53,036 bases of DNA from a bacterium (GCA_027364635.1 DAHXOZ010000004.1:1-53036); one strand, 5' to 3'; shown: positions 25,918 through 34,658, counted from the first letter of the stretch. Numbers and translations: made by a program. Notes: generated from the letters alone by a model not told the origin.

Positions 25918-27417
25918 TTAAAACCCTTGTATCTCAGGTTGCCGGTATTTCCAAAGTCGATGTAATAGTTTTATTTCATACGGAAATTGGTAAAAATTAA
26001 TTTTATAACGAAGACCTGCTACAAGTTTCAGCAATTTTCGTTTTAAAGGATTCAGGCGGATATCTGAAACAGTAGGATAACATCCGTTCAATACCGTCTC
26101 GAAATTGCGGATCTTATCTATCATTTCCGGTGTGAGCCACGGAGTTAAAGGATTTTTTCTAAGATCAAATCGTTCCCATTGAGGCGTGATCCAATCTTCG
26201 AGCTTTTGAGGATATTCAAAACCCGCAGCCGTTACCTCTTTAAACAACTCTGTTCCTTCAGCAGGAACAGGACTATAGGTATATAAAACAATTTCAGTTT
26301 TTGGATTTACTGCTTTTACTTTTTTAATAAAATTAATATCGAATTCGATTTGTTGCTCTACTTCTTCCTTAGTAGGAGCGGGTGTGCCTAACACAAATGA
26401 ATATTCAGGGATAATATCAAATTTTTTCAACCGTTCTGCAAATCGAATGGTTTGAGCGCCGGTTTGCGTTCCTCCTTTATCTAACTGATGCAATATTTTA
26501 TCGTTACCACTTTCTGCTCCAAAAAAAATCATTTTACAACCCGCTTCGTGTATCAATTGCAGAGATTCATCTTTAAACCTATCCATTGTGTCAATTCGTG
26601 CCATACCCCACCAACTCATTTTTTCAGGCTTAATTAATTTCGCAAATGCTACAGCCCTTTTTTCAGAAACAAAAAAATTATTATCATGAAATTCGATGGC
26701 ATCAGCTCCCCATTTATCTTTTATGTATTTAATATCCCTGTAAACATGCTCTGCTGATTTTGCTTTCCATCTTGCTTCATACGTGGGAACTACAGCACAA
26801 AACGAGCAGGTAAAAGGGCAGCCGATACTTGAATGATAGGCAAGTGTTCTATTGCCCAAATAAGTCTTTCCGAGATATCTTTCAACCGGATAAATACGAT
26901 GCAACTTATCATAAGGCAAAGGCGGCAGTTCATCCTGGTCCAACAAATCCAATTTAGGATTTCTGACAATCTCGTCACCTTTTTTGTAAATGAGATTTTT
27001 GATGCCTTCATAAGATTCATTATTTTCAAAAGCATTTATTAATTCAGGAAAAGCTTTATCGCCCGGACCATTGATAACGAAATCGACATAGCCTGAATTG
27101 AGTACCACTTTATAATGGTTGGTAGGAAAATAACCACCCCAGATCATAATTGTTTTTGGAAATTCCTGTTTGATCCTTTTAGCAAAAGGAATTGCCTGCC
27201 TTGTTTGCGGCCCCGGCATTACCGTAAAGCCAATGTATTTGTATTCTCCTGTTAGCAGGCAACTTTTTATCTTCTCATACGCGTCCTCTTCGCGGTTTGC
27301 ATCAATAATCAACCACCCAAATTGGTTGTCTACTGATGCGGCAATATTCATTATTGAATTTGGAATCCGGTGTTTGGCAACGGCACTACGGGGATTAAAT
27401 AGAAGTATTTTGTTCAT
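25918..27417 (-). CDS. B12-binding-domain radical SAM protein (second copy)
   Basis: A 499-residue enzyme. The N-terminal cobalamin-binding-type domain is at about 1-145 (ILLFNPRSAVAKHRIPNS, GFTVMPGPQTRQAI, MIWGGYFPTNHYK). The radical SAM core begins at about 200 with SSIGCPFTCSFCAVVP (C-x3-C-x2-C), then GAESGNDKILHQLDKGGT and SFVLGTPAPTKEEVEQQI. The C-terminus has many basic residues. I place the start at ATG 27417, not TTG 27429: the promoter -10 ends at 27427, so transcription should start about there and the TTG would be excluded. Same general architecture as 20723-22183 but clearly diverged. First gene of a three-gene operon. Confidence 0.88.
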   Translation of the reverse strand: MNKILLFNPRSAVAKHRIPNSIMNIAASVDNQFGWLIIDANREEDAYEKIKSCLLTGEYKYIGFTVMPGPQTRQAIPFAKRIKQEFPKTIMIWGGYFPTNHYKVVLNSGYVDFVINGPGDKAFPELINAFENNESYEGIKNLIYKKGDEIVRNPKLDLLDQDELPPLPYDKLHRIYPVERYLGKTYLGNRTLAYHSSIGCPFTCSFCAVVPTYEARWKAKSAEHVYRDIKYIKDKWGADAIEFHDNNFFVSEKRAVAFAKLIKPEKMSWWGMARIDTMDRFKDESLQLIHEAGCKMIFFGAESGNDKILHQLDKGGTQTGAQTIRFAERLKKFDIIPEYSFVLGTPAPTKEEVEQQIEFDINFIKKVKAVNPKTEIVLYTYSPVPAEGTELFKEVTAAGFEYPQKLEDWITPQWERFDLRKNPLTPWLTPEMIDKIRNFETVLNGCYPTVSDIRLNPLKRKLLKLVAGLRYKINFYQFPYEIKLLHRLWKYRQPEIQGF

Positions 27418-27426
27418 ACCTTGTTC

Positions 27427-27455
27427 CAAACGATATTTCTATGGTGAAGGTTGCC
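27427..27455 (-). promoter_or_regulatory. ECF-type promoter, site 5 (B12-radical SAM operon)
   Basis: Minus strand GGCAACC (27455-27449), 16 nt, CGTTTG (27432-27427). The -10 ends 9 nt before the ATG at 27417, which predicts a leaderless or near-leaderless message. It is divergent from site 6 (27471-27499), with the two -35 boxes about 15 bp apart. Confidence 0.83.
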
Positions 27456-27470
27456 AGGCTTTAGGAGGTT

Positions 27471-27499
27471 GGCAACCTTGCAAGAGCTACCTACGTTTT
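27471..27499 (+). promoter_or_regulatory. ECF-type promoter, site 6 (methyltransferase/amidohydrolase operon)
   Basis: GGCAACC at 27471-27477, 16 nt, CGTTTT at 27494-27499, ending 24 nt before the ATG at 27524. The two facing -35 boxes of sites 5 and 6 create a perfect 10-bp inverted repeat (27447-27456 and 27470-27479) that would otherwise look like a terminator or operator. Confidence 0.83.
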
Positions 27500-27523
27500 T
27501 ACTTCAGAAATAATTAAAAACCC

Positions 27524-28276
27524 ATGAATATATTTGAAAAGCTGAACCCTCTTTTATTAAATAGAAATTCAGTTCCAAAAGTTAAAAATCCTGAGGCTGC
27601 TTATGATCTTTGGGCTGATGATTATGATTCTCAGCCCGATAATATGATGCTGGCATGGGATGAGAAAATCGTTACTGAGTTGTTGGAAAAGATTCCGTTG
27701 AAGGATAAAATAATCGCAGACATTGGTTGCGGAACGGGAAGGCATTGGGAAAAAATAATAAGCCGTAAGCCTAAGAAACTCATCGGATTTGATGTATCTG
27801 AAGGAATGTTGAAGATTTTGCAACAGAAATTTCCGCAGGCAGTAACGTATCATTTAATAAATGATCAATTGGAGGAATTGGAAAATAGTTCTTGTGATCT
27901 TGTTTTCTCAACCCTTACAATAGCTCATATTGAAAATGCAGAAAAAGCTTTACACGAATGGAACCGCATTTTAAAAGCTGGCGGAGGAATGATTATCACA
28001 GATTATCATCCAACTGCATTGGCAAATGGAGGTAAAAGAACTTTTAACCATAATGGAAAGACTATTGCAGTGAAAAACTATATTCATTCGATTGAACAAA
28101 TAAGAAGCATTGCGAAGCAACTACAACTTACTGAACTACGTTTATTGGAGAAATCAATTGATGAATCAGCAAAACCTTTTTATGAAAAGCAAAATTCACT
28201 CTCGGTGTATGAAGCATGGAAAGGAACACCGATCATATATGGAATTCAATTAAAAAAACCGGATGCGGCTTTGTAA
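27524..28276 (+). CDS. Class I SAM-dependent methyltransferase
   Basis: A 250-residue methyltransferase. It has AAYDLWADDYDSQPDNMML at the start, motif I IIADIGCGTGRHWEKI at about residue 65, GFDVSEGMLKIL, DLVFSTLTIAHIENAEKALHEW and LKAGGGMIITDYHP, as in the UbiE/BioC-like group. It overlaps the amidohydrolase gene by 14 bp. It is driven from ECF site 6 and is divergent from the second B12-radical SAM operon, so it probably serves the same product. Substrate unknown. Confidence 0.87.
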   Translation: MNIFEKLNPLLLNRNSVPKVKNPEAAYDLWADDYDSQPDNMMLAWDEKIVTELLEKIPLKDKIIADIGCGTGRHWEKIISRKPKKLIGFDVSEGMLKILQQKFPQAVTYHLINDQLEELENSSCDLVFSTLTIAHIENAEKALHEWNRILKAGGGMIITDYHPTALANGGKRTFNHNGKTIAVKNYIHSIEQIRSIAKQLQLTELRLLEKSIDESAKPFYEKQNSLSVYEAWKGTPIIYGIQLKKPDAAL

Positions 28277-29429
28277 TCTCAACATCATTGAAAGGGAAGG
28301 AATTCAACATATCCAGGTTGAAAAGGGAAAAATAAAAGCAATTTCAGAAGATGAAATAACACTTCAAAATAATACGAAGGAGTTACGCATTGAATTTGAA
28401 AATGCAATTGCATTCCCTGGTTTAATTAACTCCCACGACCATCTTGATTTTAATTTATTTCCTCAAACCGGGAACCGTATTTACCATAATTATTCAGAGT
28501 GGGGAAAGGATATTCATATTCAAAACAAAGAAACAATCAATGCGGTTTTAAAAATTCCGCATCACCTGAGAATTGAATGGGGGCTTTATAAAAATTTATT
28601 GAATGGCATTACAACGGTTGTAAATCATGGAGCAAAATTAAAAATCCGTGATCCTTTTATCACTGTGCTACAGGACAACCATTCCCTGCATTCTATCCAG
28701 TTTGAAAAGAACTGGAAACTAAAGTTGAATAATCTTTTCGCCAAAAAACAACCTTATGTAATTCATGCCGGTGAAGGAACGGATGAGATGGCACATAAAG
28801 AAATAGATGCATTGCTCAAAATGAATTTGTTTAATAAAAGTTTGTTTACTGTACATGGAGTGGCGATGGATGAAGAGCAGGCTAAAAATTTTAAAGCATT
28901 AATTTGGTGCCCCGGTTCAAATTTTTTTTTGCTGAATGCGACTGCTGATATTCAAAGATTGAAGACAAAAATCCGGATTCTTTTTGGAACTGATTCTACC
29001 TTAACTGCTTCCTGGAATTTATGGGAACATCTGCGCATGGCAAGAGAAACAAAGATGATGACTGATACAGAATTATTTGAAACGCTTACTAAAAATTCTG
29101 CAGAAAAGTGGAAACAAAAATATGCTGGATCAATTTCAGTAAATAATAATGCCGATATTGTGATTGCTAAAACATCTACCAATAAAGCGTTTGACGCATT
29201 TTATTCAATGAATCCTGAAGACATTTTGTTGGTTTTACATAATGGTGAAATCCGTTTATTTGATGAAGAAATAAAAGATCAGTTAAAGGTTTATCATTTC
29301 CCAATCTCTCAATTCAGCAAAATAAGTATGAATGGAAAAGTAAAATATGTTTATGGAAATATTCATAGCTTAATGAATGAAATTTTGTTACATAATAGCG
29401 AAATACATTTTCCTGTTAATGTTGAATAA
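28263..29429 (+). CDS. Metal-dependent amidohydrolase (cytosine deaminase/TRZ-ATZ-like)
   Basis: A 388-residue amidohydrolase-superfamily enzyme. Metal ligands are visible: HxH in LINSHDHLDFN at about residue 58, His in YVIHAGEGTDE, His in LFTVHGVAMDEEQ, and Asp in ILFGTDSTLTASW. The N-terminal (RLCNLNIIEREGIQHIQVEKGKIKAI) and C-terminal (DIVIAKTS, LVLHNGEIRL) strands form the usual beta-sandwich. Such enzymes hydrolyse C-N bonds of purine- or pyrimidine-like rings or amides. Its place between methyltransferase genes in an ECF-driven operon implies a role in the same unknown pathway. Confidence 0.85.
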   Translation: MRLCNLNIIEREGIQHIQVEKGKIKAISEDEITLQNNTKELRIEFENAIAFPGLINSHDHLDFNLFPQTGNRIYHNYSEWGKDIHIQNKETINAVLKIPHHLRIEWGLYKNLLNGITTVVNHGAKLKIRDPFITVLQDNHSLHSIQFEKNWKLKLNNLFAKKQPYVIHAGEGTDEMAHKEIDALLKMNLFNKSLFTVHGVAMDEEQAKNFKALIWCPGSNFFLLNATADIQRLKTKIRILFGTDSTLTASWNLWEHLRMARETKMMTDTELFETLTKNSAEKWKQKYAGSISVNNNADIVIAKTSTNKAFDAFYSMNPEDILLVLHNGEIRLFDEEIKDQLKVYHFPISQFSKISMNGKVKYVYGNIHSLMNEILLHNSEIHFPVNVE

Positions 29430-29446
29430 AATCTATTGTAAAAAAA

Positions 29447-29482
29447 TTAGATTGATACCTGCAGTTACTTTAATCAATCTAA
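29447..29482. repeat. Perfect 10-bp inverted repeat abutting a start codon
   Basis: TTAGATTGAT (29447-29456) and its complement ATCAATCTAA (29473-29482) with a 16-nt spacer, ending at the base before ATG 29483. There is no T-run, so termination is unlikely. It could hide the start codon of the following broken methyltransferase gene or be an operator. Confidence 0.55.
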
Positions 29483-30192
29483 ATGTCAAAAATAAAATTT
29501 GCTAAAATTTTCAAGCGGAAAGATTCACATAAGTTGAATGAGAATGAATTTTACAAGAAATTTTTCATAGAAAATAAAGCGTGGAACAAAGCATCACCAA
29601 CTATGATGACAACCTCAGATGGAGTATTATTGAAAATTTTTTATATTTTATTGAAGGATATCATTCTGCATTATCAAATCATAGCAAAAGCAATATATTG
29701 GATGTGGGATGCGGACGTGGCTGGCTAAGTAATATTTTGTCAGAGCATGGCGATGTTATCGGAATTGAACCTGTGAAGACGGTTGTTGAATATGGCAGGC
29801 AATTGTTTCCCGGCCTTGATTTAAAAGTTGGAACAGCACAAAGCCTGATAAATGAAGGTTATTCATCGCACTTTGATATAATTGTATGTTAGGAAGTTAT
29901 AGAGCATATAGCTGATGATAAAAAAATAGGATTTTTAACCGAATTAAAAAAACTTCTTAAAGAAGATGGCTTTTTGATATTAACAACTCCAAGAAAAGAT
30001 GCTGAAGCTGAATGGAAAAAATATGGCGATCCCGATGAACCGATTGAAAATTGGCTTTTTGAAGAAGCTCTGGCAAAGCTATTCAGTGAGGCCGGATTTA
30101 AGACACATCTTTTAAAGAGGCTGTCTATGTCGCCAATTAAAAAAGCGCCAAAAATTGAGATATATCAGTTATGGCTGGCGCAAAAGAAATAG
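29483..30192 (+). pseudogene. Broken SAM-dependent methyltransferase gene
   Basis: One methyltransferase reading is spread over two frames with two lesions. It starts MSKIKFAKIFKRKDSH and runs to FIENKAWNKASP, then must shift frame near 29595-29610 to continue as NYDDNLRWSIIENFLYFI and motif I NILDVGCGRGWLSNIL. An in-frame TAG at 29890-29892 (IIVC-stop-EVIEHIADDKK) breaks the otherwise conserved post-motif, after which the frame stays open to 30192 (LLKEDGFLILTTPRKDAE, ending QLWLAQKK). The intact gene would encode about 236 residues. Either a real pseudogene or two sequencing errors; two independent lesions favour decay. Confidence 0.8.
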
Positions 30193-30353
30193 ACATAACT
30201 ATGGTAATATACCTCAGTGAAAAAGTAAAATATCCTTGTGATGTAACGGGTGATGATAAACAAAATTTTATTATTCAGAAGTGTTTCCAATCAGTATTTC
30301 GTAAAAATAAAATCAACGTAAAAATAAACGAATTGATAACTAAGGGAAATTAA

Positions 30354-30382
30354 GGCAACCTTAAAGTAAAATCTTACGATCT
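30354..30382 (+). promoter_or_regulatory. ECF-type promoter, site 7 (GT-C membrane protein)
   Basis: GGCAACC at 30354-30360, 16 nt, CGATCT at 30377-30382, 33 nt before the GTG at 30416. The -10 is the least consensus of the eight exact sites. Confidence 0.75.
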
Positions 30383-30415
30383 CTTTTATTATGCTTTACA
30401 ATTAATTTATAATAC

Positions 30416-31588
30416 GTGGAAACTACTGCTGTCAACTTAAGGGCCACTGTTTTAAAAGCTCTTCTTCTTTTTGTCTATGCTTTCTTCATTTTCCTGATTT
30501 GCCTTTTTGCATTTAGAAAGCCTGTTTATAATTGGGACATGCTAGCCTATATGGCAATTGTAATAAAAATCGATCAACATAAGGATATTAACCAGATTCA
30601 TAAAATTACTTACGACATTGCCAGAAAAGATATTCCTTCTACCGAATATGGTTATTTAATAACAAGTGCATACAGGGAAAAGATGGCTGCCAGCCCTGCT
30701 GACTTTTATGCTCAATTACCTTTCTATGCTGTTAAGCCTTTATACATAGGAATGATTTACCTGTTTTATAAAGCAGGATTTCCGTTACCGGTTTCTACTG
30801 TTTTTCCTTCTGTACTTGCCTATTTCCTAATTGGCTTATTATTATTTTATTGGCTAAAAAAATATACTAAACCATTTTTCGCTTTTATCGCCGGTTTACT
30901 AATAATGTATTCTCCTTTTATGGTTAACATAGCACGTATCTCTACTCCTGATAGCTTATCGGCATTTCTGCTGTTTACTGCATTTTACTTTATTATTGAA
31001 AAGCCATCCATAAAACGAATGTTCCTTTTCTTCATTCTCGCTATTTTCACGCGTCTTGATAACATTATTACCTGCTTTTTTATTTTATCTTTTTTGCTTT
31101 TTTCCAATAAGTGGCAAAAACGCATAAGAGGCTATCAATATGTACTCATGTTATTTTTGTGTGTTGTCTGTTACTTCGGCATCACTCTTATTACTGTTCA
31201 TCCATTTGGATGGAACATTCTGTATTATCCAACATTTGTACGATACTACAATTTGCCACATCAGCTTGATGCAGTATCTCCCTTAAAAGCATATTTCGCA
31301 TTATTATATTCACAAGCACTAACAGCTATCGTCTTTCATGATTTCACTTTATTTACACTCTTGGTTTTATTAATTGTATCTCCCTTTTCTGAGCTATTCC
31401 ATAGTTTGAAATTTGACCAATTATTTTCGCTGTTACTTATTTCGATCATCCTTGTGAGATTTATTTTATATCCTGATTTGGCAGACCGATTTTATATAAG
31501 TTTTTATTTGTGCATATTGGTTTTATTAACAAAAAAATATACTAACATCAAGGTTATTCAACCTGTCTCACTCAGAAAACTTAAATGA
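30416..31588 (+). CDS. Polytopic membrane protein, probable GT-C glycosyltransferase
   Basis: A 390-residue inner-membrane protein with about 9-10 helices. After helix 1 (VLKALLLFVYAFFIFLICLFAF) comes a periplasmic loop with an acidic residue in PVYNWDMLAYMA, the layout of GT-C enzymes such as ArnT, PMT or GT39/GT87 that use polyprenyl-phosphate sugars. A long periplasmic stretch (about 50-105) follows. The start is GTG 30416: an ATG at 30391 is stopped after four codons. It stands alone, with ECF site 7 upstream and a terminator downstream. Sugar and acceptor unknown; the call rests on topology and the acidic loop. Confidence 0.6.
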   Translation: METTAVNLRATVLKALLLFVYAFFIFLICLFAFRKPVYNWDMLAYMAIVIKIDQHKDINQIHKITYDIARKDIPSTEYGYLITSAYREKMAASPADFYAQLPFYAVKPLYIGMIYLFYKAGFPLPVSTVFPSVLAYFLIGLLLFYWLKKYTKPFFAFIAGLLIMYSPFMVNIARISTPDSLSAFLLFTAFYFIIEKPSIKRMFLFFILAIFTRLDNIITCFFILSFLLFSNKWQKRIRGYQYVLMLFLCVVCYFGITLITVHPFGWNILYYPTFVRYYNLPHQLDAVSPLKAYFALLYSQALTAIVFHDFTLFTLLVLLIVSPFSELFHSLKFDQLFSLLLISIILVRFILYPDLADRFYISFYLCILVLLTKKYTNIKVIQPVSLRKLK

Positions 31589-31735
31589 ATATTTAAAGGC
31601 ACTGCACTTATTCAATTCTTATCAAGCATAATCATAAAATGCTCCAATATTAAAAACATTACATAACAATTATTTCTCAATAAAAGTTAAAAAATTACAT
31701 TTTCCACTAATCCATCTATTAATTTTTTTGGTGAC

Positions 31736-31768
31736 ATGTAATGTTGCAAACCGCCATTACATTTTTTT
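31736..31768 (+). terminator. Rho-independent terminator of the GT-C gene
   Basis: ATGTAATG (31736-31743) pairs with CATTACAT (31755-31762), an 8-bp perfect stem with an 11-nt loop, followed by a run of T to 31768. It lies 148 bp after the GT-C stop, in the convergent gap before the gene ending at 31809. Confidence 0.65.
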
Positions 31769-31808
31769 ATATACAAATTTAAACTCAGGAAAAATGTTCA
31801 TTTCAAAT

Positions 31809-32741
31809 TCATACTAACGCATAATCCAATCCTTTTAATTTTTGCCGGTAGTAAAGTAAAAAATGAACATCATATAAATTACCAGCAGGTTCTTTAAGTT
31901 TTTTTTCATGAACCACTTTTCCCCAAAGCAACATGTGGCTTCCAAGATCAATGGTATTTAAAATCTCTATCTCTTTATAACTATAAACCCAATCAGGAAT
32001 ATAGAAACCAAATTTTTCACTATGCATGGTTTTGAAAGGAAGCGAATCAAGTGTTGGAGGGTTTGAGCCGTGATGCTTTCCTAATTGATAAATTACATCT
32101 TTGTATTTATACGATACTTCAGATACAACAATTTTTTTTGTTTCAATAATTTTTGAGAGCGTTACGTTTGTATGTCTTAAACCAAATACATAATGATTGT
32201 TCTCATTGATATCTCCCAACAAATCCATCGGGAAAATATTAAAATAATCATCTTGTTTAAAAGATATTATGCGCACCCTTCGGGGATAACTATAAGCAGC
32301 AACAAATGATTTTAATTTATTGAAAGAAAATCCGGGCTTTTTGTAAAACCTGTTATATAATAAATGCGTTTTAATGAGATTTGTGTGATAGATTTTAGTG
32401 TTTTTCAATTTCAATAAAAGCAGCGTTTTATTTTCGGTTTCAATCTTATCAAAGAAAACGAGGTTGCTTATTGCCAAAGTTTTCTCTTCACTATTTTTTT
32501 CTCGTGCTGACGTTTTAAAATACATTTTATAGTCTGCATTATCTTTTAGAAATCTCTTTTCAAGCCAAACTCCAAAAACTACCGGCTCAAGACATAGAAG
32601 AAACTGTTGTTGTGAAATATCAACGATAATTGCTCCCGTATGTAAATACACTTTTTCATTTATTTCTTCGTTTACTGTTACCGTTGAATATTCAGATATC
32701 AGCACATCTCCAAAAAGTAATCGTCTTAATATTTTTTTCAT
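31809..32741 (-). CDS. Flavin-reductase-like (FMN split-barrel) protein
   Basis: A 310-residue protein. The C-terminal half looks like a flavin reductase/FMN-binding split barrel: YPRRVRIISFKQDDYFNIFPMDLLGDI, VFGLRHTNVTLSKIIETKKIVVSEVS, LPFKTMHSEKFGFYIPDWVYSYKEIEILNTIDLGSHMLLWGKVV. The N-terminal 140 residues are unlike a standard flavin reductase and may be a separate domain. It overlaps a methyltransferase gene by 4 bp. It might supply reduced flavin or oxidise a product of the neighbouring pathway. No GGCAACC site precedes this operon. Fold call moderate, role unknown. Confidence 0.6.
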   Translation of the reverse strand: MKKILRRLLFGDVLISEYSTVTVNEEINEKVYLHTGAIIVDISQQQFLLCLEPVVFGVWLEKRFLKDNADYKMYFKTSAREKNSEEKTLAISNLVFFDKIETENKTLLLLKLKNTKIYHTNLIKTHLLYNRFYKKPGFSFNKLKSFVAAYSYPRRVRIISFKQDDYFNIFPMDLLGDINENNHYVFGLRHTNVTLSKIIETKKIVVSEVSYKYKDVIYQLGKHHGSNPPTLDSLPFKTMHSEKFGFYIPDWVYSYKEIEILNTIDLGSHMLLWGKVVHEKKLKEPAGNLYDVHFLLYYRQKLKGLDYALV

Positions 32742-33367
32742 TTTCTTATTAAATGTATAAGGGTAAATTCAGAGCTGGCAGTACTTTCACTGCTATAAAG
32801 AATAAAATTATTTTTAGATGCTTTTATAATTTCTTTTATCGAATAAATATAAACTGTCTGCTGATGATTTTGGTATTGCAAGTTTATCGATAAGGGCTGC
32901 TTAAAAATAAGTGATTGCAAAGAGCTTTTGAAATTTGAAAACAATCTTCTTCTAAAATTTTTAGTCAGGATGAGGGCAAAAACATTTCCACCATCCATTA
33001 TATGAAGGGCAACATTATGAAAAAATAATTCAATATTGGGAATGCAATTGAGAACAGCAAAATTTGCAAGAAGTGCATCTGCTTTTTCAACAAATGGCGG
33101 ATTTGTTTGCCATTCGCGAAAATCTGTTGCATTTTCCTGCAGGAAAACAACATGCCCTTGGGCAGCCTTTTTGAAAGTTGAAATAGCAATTTCCCTCATA
33201 GCTTTACTTGGTTCGCAGAAAAATACTTTCTTGTTATTTTCTGCCAGCCATTTTAAATCCAAGCCGGTACCTCCTCCAAAATCAACCACTGTGGCATTTT
33301 GCACATTACTGGAGAAGATCTCAGATACTTTTTGTCTCACAGCTTTATCCAGGTCTGTATCCACCAT
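32738..33367 (-). CDS. Class I SAM-dependent methyltransferase
   Basis: A 209-residue methyltransferase with motif I ATVVDFGGGTGLDLKWLAENN near residue 25 and VFFCEPSKAMREIAI as the acidic strand. The post-I segment is ADALLANFAVLNCIPNIELFF, and the core ends with GGNVFALILTKNF. The N-terminal cap is very short, so the protein is mostly the core fold. It is the first gene of a two-gene operon with the flavin-reductase-like gene (4-bp overlap). It resembles the methyltransferase at 19908 in its basic FRRRLFSNFKSSL segment after the core. Confidence 0.82.
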   Translation of the reverse strand: MVDTDLDKAVRQKVSEIFSSNVQNATVVDFGGGTGLDLKWLAENNKKVFFCEPSKAMREIAISTFKKAAQGHVVFLQENATDFREWQTNPPFVEKADALLANFAVLNCIPNIELFFHNVALHIMDGGNVFALILTKNFRRRLFSNFKSSLQSLIFKQPLSINLQYQNHQQTVYIYSIKEIIKASKNNFILYSSESTASSEFTLIHLIRK

Positions 33368-33548
33368 CTTATTGTATTGTGCGGCGAATATAATTATAAT
33401 ACAAGATATTTTTTTCAGGAATGGAAGTAGTTTTTATAAACATGAGTTACAGTGAATATTAATTATAAAAGCAGATAAACCGGTTCTTTAAATTCTTACT
33501 TTCGTAACGTATAAAAATCGCTGAAAGTTTCCTCCCACAATAATTTTT

Positions 33549-34658
33549 ATGAAGTTTGTTTTTTTAAGTTACCATTATTCTCCTGATATAAATACACCCG
33601 AAGCATGGGTCAGCAGGATAGACTTTTATGTTGGCTCGCTTGAATGCTTAAGTAAAACAAACACAGTTATTCGTGTTGACCAAATAAATTACGAAGGGAA
33701 TTTCGTACATAACAGTGTTCAATATTTCTTTGTAAAAGCAACAAAGAAGAAGAATTTTTTTCCACTGAAATTGCACAAGTTCATTAAAAATTTAAAACCT
33801 GATATTGTTATCATAAGTAGTTTTCACTTTCCGATACAGTTGATACAGTTGAGTTTAATATTAGGTGAAAAAGTGAAAATAATCGTTCAAAATCATGCGG
33901 AAAAACCGTTTAGGGGAATAAAAAAATATTTGCAACGTTTGGCGGATAAATTCATTGACGCATATTTTTTCGCGGCTTCTGCCATAGGTGCAAAATGGGT
34001 AAGCAACGGAAATATTGGTTCTCAAAAAAAGATATATGAAATCATGGAAGGTTCTTCTGTTTTTTACCCTGTCGATAAACTATTTGCCAAATCAAAAACG
34101 CAGATCAGCGGTGATCCTGTTTTTCTTTGGGCTGGCAGGTTGAATGAAAATAAAGATCCATTAACCGTGGTAAAAGCATTTTTAAAATTTTCAGCAATAC
34201 ACCCAAGCGCAAGACTGTATATGATTTATCAAACAACAGAATTATTAAATCAAGTGAAAAACGTTATCGCTGAAAATAAAAACTATAATAATTCGATTGT
34301 TTTGCTTGGAGCTATGCAACATGCTGAAATGCTTTATTGGTTCAACAGTGCTGATTTTCTTATTTCCGGTTCTCATTATGAGGGAAGTGGAATAGTTGTT
34401 TGTGAGGCGATGAGTTGTGGCTGTGTGCCTATTGTAACAAATATACCTTCATTCAGAACTATAACTGCTAACGGAGATTGTGGCTTCTTGTATGAACCAG
34501 GAAATGAAAAAGCCCTACTTGATGCACTCTTGAAAACAAGGGAAGTTGATTTGCAGGAGAAGCGGAAAAAAGCATTGCAACATTTTGAAAAACATCTTTC
34601 TTTCAAAGCTATTGCTGAAGATTTATCCGCGATTGCTGAAAAATTAGTTTCCGATTAA
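33549..34658 (+). CDS. Family 4 (GT-B) glycosyltransferase
   Basis: A 369-residue GT-B enzyme. The N-terminal domain starts KFVFLSYHYSPDINTPEAWVSRI. The donor domain has LWAGRLNENKDPLTVVKAFLKF at about 190-215 and the E-x7-E motif in ISGSHYEGSGIVVCEAMSCGCVPIV at about 275-300. It is a single-gene unit between the methyltransferase pair and the minus-strand glycan operon. A TACTTTCG block at 33497-33504 could be a -7 element of the Bacteroidota housekeeping type, but a -33 partner is not clear. Confidence 0.9.
   Translation: MKFVFLSYHYSPDINTPEAWVSRIDFYVGSLECLSKTNTVIRVDQINYEGNFVHNSVQYFFVKATKKKNFFPLKLHKFIKNLKPDIVIISSFHFPIQLIQLSLILGEKVKIIVQNHAEKPFRGIKKYLQRLADKFIDAYFFAASAIGAKWVSNGNIGSQKKIYEIMEGSSVFYPVDKLFAKSKTQISGDPVFLWAGRLNENKDPLTVVKAFLKFSAIHPSARLYMIYQTTELLNQVKNVIAENKNYNNSIVLLGAMQHAEMLYWFNSADFLISGSHYEGSGIVVCEAMSCGCVPIVTNIPSFRTITANGDCGFLYEPGNEKALLDALLKTREVDLQEKRKKALQHFEKHLSFKAIAEDLSAIAEKLVSD

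Noticed and set aside
25935-25941. GGTTGCC (GGCAACC on the minus strand) at the end of the second B12-radical SAM gene
   Set aside because: It encodes codons of the C-terminus; the sequence 16 nt later is TAATTT, not CG.
24087-27417. RiPP (modified peptide) cluster based on the SPASM radical SAM protein
   Set aside because: No short precursor-peptide gene, no peptide transporter or protease is nearby.
27447-27479. Perfect 10-bp inverted repeat as a terminator
   Set aside because: Explained by two divergent -35 boxes; both flanking genes start here, and there is no T-run.
30171-30353. 60-codon open frame overlapping the broken methyltransferase end
   Set aside because: No family resemblance, starts inside another gene's frame, ends at the next promoter; most likely chance.
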